A stretch of DNA of 64,000 nucleotides from Alphaproteobacteria bacterium (GTDB lineage Bacteria; Pseudomonadota; Alphaproteobacteria; UBA2966; CAIVPW01), in NCBI GenBank assembly GCA_947481575.1, contig CANKGV010000001.1, positions 186,001 through 250,000 of the forward strand, written 5' to 3'. The notes beneath the pieces are model-generated. The model saw nothing but the letters and a program-made list of their open reading frames with translations. It had not been told where the DNA came from and did not search any database. Within the stretch, counting starts at the first letter, position 1. Each line of letters opens with the position of its first letter. The position numbers and the translations under genes are program-made. Of the stretch, positions 8,458 to 16,577 are shown piece after piece.

Positions 8458-10184
8458 TGCGGCCCGAGCCGCGTGCCTTCGGTGACGTCGAAGTAGGTGT
8501 AGAGGCTGTTGCCGTCGGGGAGCGGCACGGACGCGAATTCGACGACGCGGCCGTCGGGGCGCTCCAAGCGTTCGACGCGGCCGGTGCGCTCAAGCGTCCG
8601 GGCGACAATGCGGTCGCGCAGCGGGAGCCATTCGCCGGGGGCGTGGGCGAACAGGGCGCGGCAGCGCTCGGCCACATCCGTGACGTGGGGCTGGGTGGCT
8701 AGGAAAGCCTGGTCCAGTTTCCAGATGCGGGCGAAGCCGGGGTTGAACAGCTTCAGACGCCCATCGGCGCCGTACACGGCGACGCCTTCGAACAGGTTGT
8801 CGAGCGTGGCCTTTTGGACCGCTTCCAGCGTGTTGCGCGAGCGCTCCAACTCCAAGCGGCTGCTGATGTCGTCGTAGATGAACACGAGGCCGCCGAAGGG
8901 ATGCGGTGCGGTGGCGACGCGCAGCGTGCGGCCATCGGGCAGATGCAGGTTTTCTTCTTCCGGCGTCAGCACGCTGGAATAGAGGCCGAGCACGGATGCC
9001 TTGTAGGCGCGGAAGTCGGCTTGCTCGGGCAGGCGGCGGGCTTCGCGCAGGGCTTCCAGGATTTCGCCGTGGGTGGGCTTCGCATCCAGCCAATCGCTGT
9101 CCAAGCCCCACAGCTTGGCAAAGGCTTCGTTGGCGAAGCGGGCGCGTTTGTCGGGGCCGAAGATGACGATCGCCGACGGCAACAGATCCATCACCGTTTC
9201 TTGGGCATCGGCGTGGCGGCGCAGTTCGTGCCACGCGTCCTCGCGTTCGGTGACGTCGCGGGCATAACCCGCGGTGGCGCCGGCATCCAGCGGCGCTTCG
9301 GTGATTTCGAACACGCGGCGATCGCCGCCGACATTGAAGCGGCGCTGGTCGGTTTGCGGGCGGCCGGTTTCGCGCGCCAGCGCGGCGAGGGAGCGCGACT
9401 GCTGCGGGCCGGTGCCGGGAACGAATTCGACGCCCTTGGCGACCGCGGTGGCGGGATCGGTTTCGACCGCTTCGCAGTAGGCCTGGTTGACCCACGCGAT
9501 GCCGAGATCGGGATTGCGGCGCCACGTGGGGAACGGAGCAACGTCCAAGATTTCCTGGAGTTGGTCGCGCTGGCGCTCGGCCTCGCGCAGATCGGCTTCC
9601 ACTTGGGACTGGCGGCCGTGGCGGGCGGTGGCGTCGAAGAACCAGATGACGTAGGCGAGCGGGTCGCCCGACTGCCCTTTCACCACCCGGCCGCGCACCA
9701 TGAGGACGCGGCCGTTGCGGGCGCGGACTTCGCCATCGAAGCCGACGCGGTCTTCGCGCAACGTAGCCGCTGCGGTTTCCAGCGACGCGTAGTCATCGGC
9801 CACCAGCAGGTGCGAGAGGTCGCGGAACGAGCGGGTGGAGACTGCCGGTGCGTTGAGCGAAGCGACGAGCGCGGGGGAGTATGTTTCCAGTCCGGAGCCG
9901 GCGGCCCAGGCGAAGTAGCCATCGGGGGCGTGGTCGAGCATGGCGGACAGGCGGCCGACCGCGTCTTGCAGCTCGCCCATGCGGAGCGCGTTGGCCTTGA
10001 GGGCGCGGCGCGCCGAGATGGTCATGGTGAGCCCGAGCACCAGGGCCGCGGCGACGACGATGACGGCGCCGGCGACGATGACGAGCGCCAGCGCCTGCAG
10101 CGACGTGCCGGTGGATTGAGCGAACGCGGGCGCGGGCAGGAGCGCGGCGAGTGCCGCGACTCCTGCTGTGGTGCGCCGCACCAT
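8442..10184 (-). CDS. DivL-like multi-PAS membrane protein, truncated before the kinase core
   Basis: The 580-aa product has an N-terminal signal-like segment, one transmembrane helix around residues 30-56 and four PAS domains, starting near 75, 205, 325 and 455. It follows ahcY on the same strand, 4 nt after its stop. As I recall it, alphaproteobacteria keep a DivL-type PAS histidine kinase between ahcY and tsaE. Such kinases continue from the last PAS domain into HisKA and HATPase domains. Here the frame ends a few residues after FDVTEGTR with an unrelated tail, and no H-box or N/G boxes appear in any frame down to 8337. I read it as the sensor half of a DivL-like kinase cut at the edge of the NACHT gene. 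It could still bind partners, since DivL works partly as a scaffold. Confidence 0.75.
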   Translation of the reverse strand: MVRRTTAGVAALAALLPAPAFAQSTGTSLQALALVIVAGAVIVVAAALVLGLTMTISARRALKANALRMGELQDAVGRLSAMLDHAPDGYFAWAAGSGLETYSPALVASLNAPAVSTRSFRDLSHLLVADDYASLETAAATLREDRVGFDGEVRARNGRVLMVRGRVVKGQSGDPLAYVIWFFDATARHGRQSQVEADLREAERQRDQLQEILDVAPFPTWRRNPDLGIAWVNQAYCEAVETDPATAVAKGVEFVPGTGPQQSRSLAALARETGRPQTDQRRFNVGGDRRVFEITEAPLDAGATAGYARDVTEREDAWHELRRHADAQETVMDLLPSAIVIFGPDKRARFANEAFAKLWGLDSDWLDAKPTHGEILEALREARRLPEQADFRAYKASVLGLYSSVLTPEEENLHLPDGRTLRVATAPHPFGGLVFIYDDISSRLELERSRNTLEAVQKATLDNLFEGVAVYGADGRLKLFNPGFARIWKLDQAFLATQPHVTDVAERCRALFAHAPGEWLPLRDRIVARTLERTGRVERLERPDGRVVEFASVPLPDGNSLYTYFDVTEGTRLGPHQLGS

Positions 10185-10188
10185 GCGT

Positions 10189-11484
10189 TTAGTAGCGGTA
10201 GGCGTTCGGCTTGTAGGGGCCGTTGACTGCGACGCCGAGGTATTCGGCCTGGTCGTTCGACAGCACCGTGAGCTTGGCGCCGAGGCGGGCCAAGTGCAGC
10301 GAGGCGACCTTTTCGTCCAAGTGCTTCGGCAGCACGTAGACCTTCTTCTCGTAGTTTTCCGGGTGGGTCCACAGTTCGATCTGCGCCATCACCTGGTTGG
10401 TGAACGACGCGGACATGACGAAGCTGGGGTGGCCGGTGGCGTTGCCCAAGTTCACGAGACGGCCCTTGGACAGCACGATGATGCGCTTGCCATCGGGGAA
10501 TTCGACTTCGTCCACCTGCGGCTTCACTTCGTGCCACTTGAGGTTCTTCAACGCGGCGATCTGAATTTCGCTATCGAAGTGGCCGATGTTGCAGACGATG
10601 GCGCGGTCGCGCATCTTCCGCATGTGTTCCAGGGTGATGATGTCTTTGTTGCCGGTGGCGGTGACGAAGATGTCGCCCAGCGCACAGGCGTCATCCATCG
10701 TGGTGACTTGGTAGCCTTCCATCGCCGCCTGCAGCGCGCAGATCGGATCGATCTCGGTGATCATCACGCGGGCGCCTTGGCCGCGCAGCGAGGCCGCCGA
10801 ACCCTTGCCGACATCGCCGAAGCCGGCGACCACCGCGACCTTGCCGGCCAGCATGACATCGGTGCCGCGCTTGATGCCGTCGATGAGGGATTCGCGCACG
10901 CCGTAGAGGTTGTCGAACTTCGACTTGGTGACCGAGTCGTTGACGTTCATCGCCGGGACCATGAGGGTGCCCGCTTCCTGCATCTGGTACAGGCGGTGCA
11001 CGCCGGTGGTGGTCTCTTCCGAGATGCCACGCACGTTCTTCATGTCGGACTTGTAGTCCTTGTGCATGACGACAGTGAGGTCTCCGCCGTCATCCAAGAT
11101 CATGTTGGGGCGCCAATTGTTCGGGCCGACGATGGTCTTGGTCACGCACTCCCAATATTCCTCTTCGGTCTCGCCCTTCCAGGCGAACACCGGAACACCG
11201 GCGGCGGCGATAGCGGCCGCGGCGTGATCTTGGGTCGAGAAGATGTTGCACGACGACCAGCGGATGTCGGCGCCCAGCTCGCGCAGGGTTTCGATCAGCA
11301 CCGCGGTTTGGATCGTCATGTGCAGGCAGCCCGCGATGCGCGCGCCCTTCAAGGGGTTCTTGCCCTTGTATTCCTTGCGCAGCGCCATGAGGCCCGGCAT
11401 TTCGGTTTCGGCGATGGCGATTTCGCGCCGCCCCCAGTCGGCAAGTTTGATGTCGGCGACTTTGTAGTCGGGGGTCTTGGTCAT
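10189..11484 (-). CDS. ahcY: S-adenosylhomocysteine hydrolase
   Basis: AhcY hydrolyses S-adenosylhomocysteine to adenosine and homocysteine, keeping methylation reactions going and feeding the methionine cycle. The 431-aa product starts [18 protein letters not shown] at ATG 11484 and ends in the family tail NAYRY. The NAD-binding loop is [12 protein letters not shown], and ISEETTTGV and [16 protein letters not shown] are near-invariant substrate and cofactor blocks. It is the short form: the roughly 40-residue insert present in many bacterial AhcYs after MILDDGGD is missing, as in eukaryotic enzymes. A promoter and a palindrome sit upstream. The PAS gene follows after 4 nt. Confidence 0.97.
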   Translation of the reverse strand: MTKTPDYKVADIKLADWGRREIAIAETEMPGLMALRKEYKGKNPLKGARIAGCLHMTIQTAVLIETLRELGADIRWSSCNIFSTQDHAAAAIAAAGVPVFAWKGETEEEYWECVTKTIVGPNNWRPNMILDDGGDLTVVMHKDYKSDMKNVRGISEETTTGVHRLYQMQEAGTLMVPAMNVNDSVTKSKFDNLYGVRESLIDGIKRGTDVMLAGKVAVVAGFGDVGKGSAASLRGQGARVMITEIDPICALQAAMEGYQVTTMDDACALGDIFVTATGNKDIITLEHMRKMRDRAIVCNIGHFDSEIQIAALKNLKWHEVKPQVDEVEFPDGKRIIVLSKGRLVNLGNATGHPSFVMSASFTNQVMAQIELWTHPENYEKKVYVLPKHLDEKVASLHLARLGAKLTVLSNDQAEYLGVAVNGPYKPNAYRY

Positions 11485-11537
11485 GGCGCTCCGGGGGTGT
11501 GAACGGGATGAAAGGCGGGTCGAAACCCTGCTTGGCT

Positions 11538-11566
11538 CGTATACCAGCGTCATTTTCGGGGAACAA
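11538..11566 (-). promoter_or_regulatory. Sigma70-type promoter of ahcY
   Basis: Read on the minus strand, TTGTTC (11561-11566) and TATACG (11538-11543) are separated by exactly 17 nt. The -10 lies about 54 nt before the ahcY ATG. An 18-bp palindrome starts one base upstream of the -35. Confidence 0.55.
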
Positions 11567-11567
11567 G

Positions 11568-11585
11568 CATAAAGAAATCTTTATG
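11568..11585. promoter_or_regulatory. 18-bp palindromic operator upstream of ahcY
   Basis: CATAAAGAAATCTTTATG is a perfect 7-bp inverted repeat around a 4-bp centre. It lies directly upstream of the ahcY -35 and stands out in otherwise GC-rich DNA. By position it could bind an activator or a repressor. ArsR-family SahR is a candidate because that family controls S-adenosylhomocysteine recycling genes in Proteobacteria, but I cannot compare motifs here. Confidence 0.6.
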
Positions 11586-11828
11586 TATGAATGTTCCAAT
11601 GATTCCGAATCGGTGCGGAACGTGTCGGGCGGGACATGCTCCGGGTCCCCGTTTGCGCGTAAATACGCGGGATTTACGCCAGAACCGGTTCGTGACGGTA
11701 TGTATACTAGTCAATACGCAATGTGTCAACCGCACTGGCAGGAAGACGTGGATACGCGGGACAAGCCCGCGCATGACGGGCGGAGAGGCGCGCGCACATA
11801 CTGCGATCGCATCCGAGGGGGAACACGC
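11586..11828. other. Non-coding stretch between ahcY and the 11.8-kb gene
   Basis: I see no credible gene here. The stretch holds the start of the divergent spacer, a TATACT at 11703-11708 that may be a -10 for the rightward gene but lacks a good -35, and one copy of the GC hairpin repeat at 11748-11779. I looked for a SAM or SAH riboswitch upstream of ahcY and found none. Confidence 0.6.
11748..11779. repeat. Intergenic hairpin repeat, copy 1
   Basis: This copy has GTGGAT at the left, an inverted CGCGGG / CCCGCG pair (11755-11760 and 11766-11771) around ACAAG, and CATGACGG at the right. It has the same layout as the copies near 13.02 and 13.52 kb. Confidence 0.7.
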
Positions 11829-12203
11829 ATGCCTGAGATCAGCGCAATCGGAATTCGCGAAGTGTTGGAAGGATCAGTCACCCAAGACGGGCGCCATGTG
11901 TTGCTGACGTTTGTTCAGGGCGGCGGGGCGGAAATGTGCTTGGCGATTCCGCATGGGCAGATGGGCGGGTTGCTGGGGCTGTGCGCGGAGACGACCGCCG
12001 AGAGTCAGCGGAAGCTGGGGCTGGGTGCGCCGGTGATCGCGGTGACGGGATGGCAGGTGGATGCGCTGGCGGAGAGCGCGGACATTGCACTGACGCTGAG
12101 CATGGGGCCGGGGACGGCGTTGACGTTCCGGTTGCCGGGCGCGGACATCCAGGGGCTGCGGGATACGCTGACGGCGGCGCTGGCGATGGGCGGCGGGCAC
12201 TAA
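11829..12203 (+). CDS. Hypothetical protein, 124 aa
   Basis: I do not recognise the family. The start ATG 11829 has a good ribosome-binding site (GAGGGGGA). The product begins MPEISAIGIREVLEGS, has no signal peptide or membrane helix, and is soluble with mixed alpha/beta character and few charged patches. Codon use looks like the neighbours, so I take it as a real gene. It ends 3 nt before the exported hydrolase-like gene and is probably cotranscribed with it. I assign no function. Confidence 0.65.
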   Translation: MPEISAIGIREVLEGSVTQDGRHVLLTFVQGGGAEMCLAIPHGQMGGLLGLCAETTAESQRKLGLGAPVIAVTGWQVDALAESADIALTLSMGPGTALTFRLPGADIQGLRDTLTAALAMGGGH

Positions 12204-12206
12204 GCG

Positions 12207-12992
12207 ATGCTTAGATTTCTGGGCGGCGCGCTGGCGGTCCTGCTGGCCTTTCCGGCGGTAGCGCAGGAGCGCGTGGTCGATGTGGCGTCGCGGCCGGGCG
12301 TGACGGTGCGGGTGCTGGCGGCGGTTCCGCCGAATCCGGCCGGCACCGTGGTGTTGCAGACCGGCGGCGACGGCATTTTGAACATCGCCGACAACGGGCG
12401 GCCGGGCGCGCTAAGTCTGAACCAAGTTGTGCGCTCGCGGGGGCAGTATGTCGCGGCCGGGTTTGCGACGGTGGTCCCCGACATTCCGCCGGACCTGCGG
12501 CAGACGCCGAATTTTCTTACCACCGCCGCGCATGCCAACGACCTGGGCGCCGTGGTCGCGTTCGCGCGCACGCTGGCGGAGCCGGTGTATTTCGTAGCCA
12601 CCAGCAATGGTGCGATTTCGGCGGTGGCGGTGATGACGCTGCAGTCCCGGTCGCTGCCCGACGCGCTCGTCATTACCTCCGGCGTCTTGGTATCGCTCCC
12701 GAGCCGGATGGCGGCGGACCGGGTCGGGGACCTGACGAAGATCAAGGTTCCGGTTCTGCTGCTCAGCCACACCCTGGATGAGTGCCCGCTGAGTGCGCCG
12801 GGCGATCGCATCCGGTTCCGCGCGTTGCTGACGGCCGCGCCGCGCGTCGACCTGCAGAACCTAACGGGTGGAACGGCGGTGGGTCTCGGCTTCCCGGCGG
12901 TGTGTGACTACAACCACTATCACGGCTTCAACGGCATCGACGACAAGGTGACGGCGGCGATTACCGCCTGGATCAAGAGCCTGCCGCGGTAG
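12207..12992 (+). CDS. Exported alpha/beta-hydrolase-like protein
   Basis: The 261-aa product has a clear signal peptide (MLRFLGGALAVLLAFPAVAQ). The body reads like an alpha/beta hydrolase: a nucleophile elbow at ATSNGAISA, an acidic residue in SHTLDECPLS and a late His in HYHGFNGID could form a Ser-Asp-His triad. The elbow lacks the first Gly of the usual GxSxG (it reads TSNG), so activity is not certain. It is therefore periplasmic, with unknown substrate. It lies 3 nt after the 124-aa gene. Confidence 0.7.
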   Translation: MLRFLGGALAVLLAFPAVAQERVVDVASRPGVTVRVLAAVPPNPAGTVVLQTGGDGILNIADNGRPGALSLNQVVRSRGQYVAAGFATVVPDIPPDLRQTPNFLTTAAHANDLGAVVAFARTLAEPVYFVATSNGAISAVAVMTLQSRSLPDALVITSGVLVSLPSRMAADRVGDLTKIKVPVLLLSHTLDECPLSAPGDRIRFRALLTAAPRVDLQNLTGGTAVGLGFPAVCDYNHYHGFNGIDDKVTAAITAWIKSLPR

Positions 12993-13017
12993 GTACGGCG
13001 AACCGACGCAGGCGTGG

Positions 13018-13040
13018 ATGGCCGGAACAAGTCCGGCCAT
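13018..13040. repeat. Intergenic hairpin repeat, copy 2
   Basis: A perfect 9-bp inverted repeat, ATGGCCGGA / TCCGGCCAT, surrounds ACAAG; it is flanked by GCGTGG on the left and GACG on the right. It follows the exported hydrolase gene and ends just before the membrane-protein gene. Confidence 0.75.
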
Positions 13041-13063
13041 GACGAATGAATAGAGGATTCGAA

Positions 13064-13483
13064 ATGTTCACTGCGGTTTTGATGCTGCACATCCTGTCGG
13101 CGATCTCCGGGATCGGCGCGACCATCTTCATGGCGACGTTGATGCCCCGGCTGCGGGGAGCGCCGGATGCACAGCCGGTGATGAAGTACGTGGGGGCGAA
13201 CCTAAGAGTGCTTGGGCCGCTTTCGCTGGCGGTGTTGTGGATCACCGGTGCGTGGCTCGCGTACGGCTATGGCCTGGCGGAATCGGGCGGCGTTTGGTTC
13301 CAGGTGAAGGTGGGGCTGGTACTGGTGCTGACAGTGCTGGTCGCCCACGGGCACTACATGCGGTACCGCATGGCGCGCGGCGCCGACCCGAAACCGCTGA
13401 TGGCGATGATGCGCGTGATTCAGCCGGTCAACACGGCGGTGGCGATCCTGGTGGTCGTCACCGCGGTGCTGGCGTTTAGGTAG
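13064..13483 (+). CDS. Small integral membrane protein with four helices (CopD/HemJ-like)
   Basis: The 139-aa product has about four transmembrane helices. An early His (LMLHILSAISGIGATIF) and a second in AHGHYMRYR resemble the haem-ligand pattern of the CopD/DUF2269/HemJ group, which is my best guess. I place the start at ATG 13064 because AGAGGA lies 6 nt upstream; an earlier ATG at 13046 sits on the edge of the hairpin repeat. No partner gene in the area points to a substrate. Confidence 0.65.
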   Translation: MFTAVLMLHILSAISGIGATIFMATLMPRLRGAPDAQPVMKYVGANLRVLGPLSLAVLWITGAWLAYGYGLAESGGVWFQVKVGLVLVLTVLVAHGHYMRYRMARGADPKPLMAMMRVIQPVNTAVAILVVVTAVLAFR

Positions 13484-13513
13484 CGGCGCGAACAAAAACC
13501 AGGCAAGTCGTGG

Positions 13514-13536
13514 ATGCGCGGGCCAAGCCCGCGCAT
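13514..13536. repeat. Intergenic hairpin repeat, copy 3
   Basis: A perfect 9-bp inverted repeat, ATGCGCGGG / CCCGCGCAT, surrounds CCAAG, with GTGG on the left and GACGG on the right. It lies between the convergent membrane-protein and EI genes, where a hairpin could serve both transcripts, but there is no T-run. Confidence 0.75.
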
Positions 13537-13542
13537 GACGGA

Positions 13543-15318
13543 TCAATCGCCGAAACTGTCGAGCAGCGCGGAGATGCGGGCGGAGTCGGGTTGGTCCAGC
13601 ACCAAGTGGGCGCGGCGGGTGGCTTCGGACAGATCAATCTCGCGGACGCGGCGTTTGATGCGCGGCAGGTTGGTGGCGTGCATCGACAGGTCGCGCAGAC
13701 CTAAGCCCACCAGCAGCTCGGTGAAGCGCGGATCGCCGGCCATTTCGCCGCACAGGCCGATGGGTTTGCCGGCGCGTTCGGCGCCTTCGATGGCGAAGCG
13801 GATCAGGCGCAGCACCGCGGGGTGGAGCGGGTCGTAGAGGTCGGCGACCTGCTCGTCGCCGCGGTCGATGGCGAGCGTGTACATCGTGAGATCGTTGGTG
13901 CCGAGGCTGAGAAAATCGGCGGCGTCGGCGATGGCGCGGCTGCCCAGCGCAGCGGCAGGGATTTCGATCATCGCGCCTAGGGGCGGCAGCGGATCGGGGA
14001 TGCGGACGCGGGCGGCGGTGAGCTTGCGGGCGACGCGGTGCATGACGCCGCGCACGCGATCCATTTGTGAGGCCGCCGAGATCATCGGCACCAGGATGCG
14101 CACGGGGCCAAAGGCGGCGGCGCGCAGGATGGCGCTGAGCTGGGTTTCCAGGAGTGCCGGAATCTTCAACTGCAGGCGGATGGCGCGCAGGCCCATGGCG
14201 GGGTTGGGGCTGCTTTCGATTTCCTGGCCGAGCGACGCAGCGATCTTGTCGCCGCCAACATCGAGCGTGCGGACTGTGGTGGGGCGGCCATCCATGCCTT
14301 CGATGAACGCGCGCACGGCGGCGTATTGCTCGTCTTCGGAGGGAAGATCGGGGCGGTTCATGTAGAGGAATTCGGTGCGCAGCAGGCCGATGCCGCTTGC
14401 CCCGGCGCGCACCGCCAATTCCGCGTCGCCGGCCAGTTCCACATTGGCCTGCAACAGCACCGGGGTGCCGTCCAACGTGACGGCGGGCAAATCGCGCAGA
14501 CGGCTTAGCGTGCGGCGCTCGCGCTGCATGGCGGCGCGGCGTTCGTCGTACAGCGCGAGGGTTGCGGGTTCGGGGCGCAGGATGACCTTGCCCTCGGTGC
14601 CGTCGACGATGATGACGTCGCCGGTGGCGACCACGGTGTCGATGTCGGCGATGCCGAGCACGGCGGGCAGGCCCAGGCTGCGCGCCATGATCGCGGTATG
14701 GCTTTCCGGGCCGCCGACCGCCGCCGCGAAACCGCCCACCCGCGCCGGGTCCATCAGCGCAGTATCCGCGGGCGTAATGCGCTCGGCGACGATCAGCGAG
14801 CCTTTGGGCAGGTCTTCGTAGCCGGCTTCCGCCACCGTGGTGTTGGTGAGGTTGCGGATTAGGCGGACGCCGACGTCGTTGATGTCGTGGATGCGGCCCG
14901 CCAGATAGGCATCGGGCACCTGGGCGAATTCATCACCGATGCGGCGGATTTCCGCTTCGACTGCGGACTCGGCGTTGACGCGGTCGGCGCGGATGCGTTC
15001 GGCGACGCCGCGGATCAGCGAGCCGGACAGCATTTGCACGGACGCATCGAGCAGGTAGCCGATTTCTTCGGCCGCCGCGCTGGATAGCCGCGCGGTCTTT
15101 TGCTGCAGCTGGCGGATCTGGTTGGCGCTGGAGGCGACGGCAGCGGCTAAGCGCTCGCATTCGGCTTCGACCGCGGCGGCCTTGATGCGGATGCGGCGGA
15201 CGCGCGGGCGTCCGCTTTCCACCACAAATGCTGGGCCGATCGCGACGCCGTGCGCAACGCCGAGGCCTTCCAGCACACGTTCGCCGGTGTTCGCTGCGCC
15301 GCGGCGGGCGCGGCTCAC
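13543..15318 (-). CDS. ptsP: Phosphoenolpyruvate--protein phosphotransferase (enzyme I)
   Basis: Enzyme I takes phosphate from phosphoenolpyruvate and passes it to HPr. The 591-aa protein has the HPr-binding N-terminal region, the active-site His in GGPESHTAIMAR, and the PEP-binding barrel with LLRTEFLYM, DVGGDK and the Cys loop GLCGEMAGDP. It lacks the N-terminal GAF domain of PtsP/EI-Ntr, so it has the plain EI layout; the symbol follows common alphaproteobacterial annotation. The GTG start at 15318 overlaps the HPr stop as GTGA and has GGAGG upstream. It is the last gene of the chvI-led run, and its role is probably regulatory because no sugar permease is nearby. Confidence 0.92.
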   Translation of the reverse strand: MSRARRGAANTGERVLEGLGVAHGVAIGPAFVVESGRPRVRRIRIKAAAVEAECERLAAAVASSANQIRQLQQKTARLSSAAAEEIGYLLDASVQMLSGSLIRGVAERIRADRVNAESAVEAEIRRIGDEFAQVPDAYLAGRIHDINDVGVRLIRNLTNTTVAEAGYEDLPKGSLIVAERITPADTALMDPARVGGFAAAVGGPESHTAIMARSLGLPAVLGIADIDTVVATGDVIIVDGTEGKVILRPEPATLALYDERRAAMQRERRTLSRLRDLPAVTLDGTPVLLQANVELAGDAELAVRAGASGIGLLRTEFLYMNRPDLPSEDEQYAAVRAFIEGMDGRPTTVRTLDVGGDKIAASLGQEIESSPNPAMGLRAIRLQLKIPALLETQLSAILRAAAFGPVRILVPMISAASQMDRVRGVMHRVARKLTAARVRIPDPLPPLGAMIEIPAAALGSRAIADAADFLSLGTNDLTMYTLAIDRGDEQVADLYDPLHPAVLRLIRFAIEGAERAGKPIGLCGEMAGDPRFTELLVGLGLRDLSMHATNLPRIKRRVREIDLSEATRRAHLVLDQPDSARISALLDSFGD

Positions 15319-15596
15319 ACTTCCTCCATGTCGGCGCGCGACAAGAGTTCGGCCAGAGCGGTGAGTGCGGCACGGGCCTGGCGGCCGGTGGAGCGGAGTT
15401 CGAGGCGCGATCCGGGACCGGCGGCGAGCATCATGAGGCCCAAGATCGAATCCCAGGCGACGGCGGTTTCGCCCTTCGCCACCATAACCTGTGCATCGAA
15501 CGTGGCGGCGAGTTTGACGATCTTGGCCGCCGCGCGCGCATGGATGCCCCGTTCGTTGCCGACGATCACGGTGCGGGTGTTGGGATCTCCGTCCAT
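15315..15596 (-). CDS. ptsH: HPr phosphocarrier protein
   Basis: This 93-aa HPr carries the phosphorylatable His in GIHARAAAKIV and a regulatory Ser in AWDSILGLMMLAA, the Ser46-type site targeted by HPr kinase. Both sites being intact fits the presence of enzyme I and HprK in the same locus. Only 39 nt separate it from rapZ, the place where related genomes usually have a mannose-type EIIA gene. Confidence 0.94.
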   Translation of the reverse strand: MDGDPNTRTVIVGNERGIHARAAAKIVKLAATFDAQVMVAKGETAVAWDSILGLMMLAAGPGSRLELRSTGRQARAALTALAELLSRADMEEV

Positions 15597-15635
15597 AGCC
15601 TGTTGTAGCGCAAGCGCGGCCGGTTGCGCGACGCT

Positions 15636-16577
15636 CTAGAGCGGCTCGGCCTGCTGCGCGACTTTGGCATCGATATCGCGGTGGCGGACGTGTACGCGCT
15701 CGCCACCTTCGCGCAGATATTCGGCCAGCCGCTCAGCCACATAGACCGAGCGGTGGCGGCCGCCGGTGCAGCCGACGGCGATGGTGAGGTAGCTTTTACC
15801 TTCGTCGCGGTAGCGCGGCAGCAGGCCGTCCAAGAGCGCCGCCAGCGCCGAGAAGAACGGCGGGTAGCCGGCATCGGCGGCGATATACGCGCCGACGGCG
15901 GCATCGAGGCCGCTGTTGGGCTTCAGCGTCTCCACATAGTGCGGATTGCGCAGGAAGCGCACGTCGAACACCAGGTCGGCTTCGCGCGGCAGGCCGCGGC
16001 CGTAGGCGAACGAGACCACCGACACCGCCATGTGGTGCTTGGCGTCGGGGGAGAACCGGCGTTCCAACAGGCGCTTGAGGTCTAGGCCGGTCATCATGCT
16101 GGTGTCGACCACGACGCTGGCGACTTCGCGCACCGGGGCGAGCAGTTCGCGTTCGATCTTGATGCCGTCGGCGACCGGGCGGTCGTCGGCGAGCGGATGG
16201 CGGCGGCGGGTTTCGGTGAAGCGCTGGCCCAGCACCAGGGAATCGCAATCCAGGTACAGCACCGTGAGGACGAGATCGGGCCGCGCGGCCAGCGGCGCGA
16301 TTTCGCGCGCGAACGCATTGGCGTCGAAGTCGCGGGTGCGGATATCGACGCCGACCGCGATCGGCGCGGCCGGATCGGCGCCGGGGCCGCGCCACAACAG
16401 GCGGCCCAACAGCGAAACCGGCAAGTTGTCGATGGCCTCAAAGCCGATGTCTTCCAGCACGCGCAGGGCGCTGGACTTGCCGGCCCCGGACATGCCGGTC
16501 ACGACCACCACCGGTATGGGGCCGGCGGCCACCGGCGCCGGAGCGGATTCGTGGGTGCCGGGATAGCGGCGCGTCAT
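15636..16577 (-). CDS. rapZ: RapZ-family nucleotide- and RNA-binding adaptor
   Basis: RapZ (YvcJ) is a P-loop protein; in enteric bacteria it directs RNase E to the small RNA GlmZ and so tunes amino-sugar synthesis. The 313-aa product has the P-loop GMSGAGKSSALR near the N-terminus, the DxDR-like VGVDIRTRDF, and the C-terminal signature GCTGGRHRSVYVAE. ATG 16577 overlaps the hprK stop by 4 nt. In alphaproteobacteria the RNA target is not established, so I infer only a regulatory role tied to HPr. Confidence 0.93.
   Translation of the reverse strand: MTRRYPGTHESAPAPVAAGPIPVVVVTGMSGAGKSSALRVLEDIGFEAIDNLPVSLLGRLLWRGPGADPAAPIAVGVDIRTRDFDANAFAREIAPLAARPDLVLTVLYLDCDSLVLGQRFTETRRRHPLADDRPVADGIKIERELLAPVREVASVVVDTSMMTGLDLKRLLERRFSPDAKHHMAVSVVSFAYGRGLPREADLVFDVRFLRNPHYVETLKPNSGLDAAVGAYIAADAGYPPFFSALAALLDGLLPRYRDEGKSYLTIAVGCTGGRHRSVYVAERLAEYLREGGERVHVRHRDIDAKVAQQAEPL

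Noticed and set aside
8333-8677. Continuation of the DivL-like kinase in another frame
   Set aside because: The alternative frame gives no HisKA or ATPase motif and reads as a low-complexity shadow.
11485-11568. SAM or SAH riboswitch upstream of ahcY
   Set aside because: The leader is only about 50 nt from the likely start, and I see neither the conserved SAH riboswitch core nor a SAM-II pattern.
13202-13546. Minus-strand frame starting in hairpin repeat copy 3
   Set aside because: Its N-terminus is translation of the repeat and the rest is a shadow of the membrane-protein gene.
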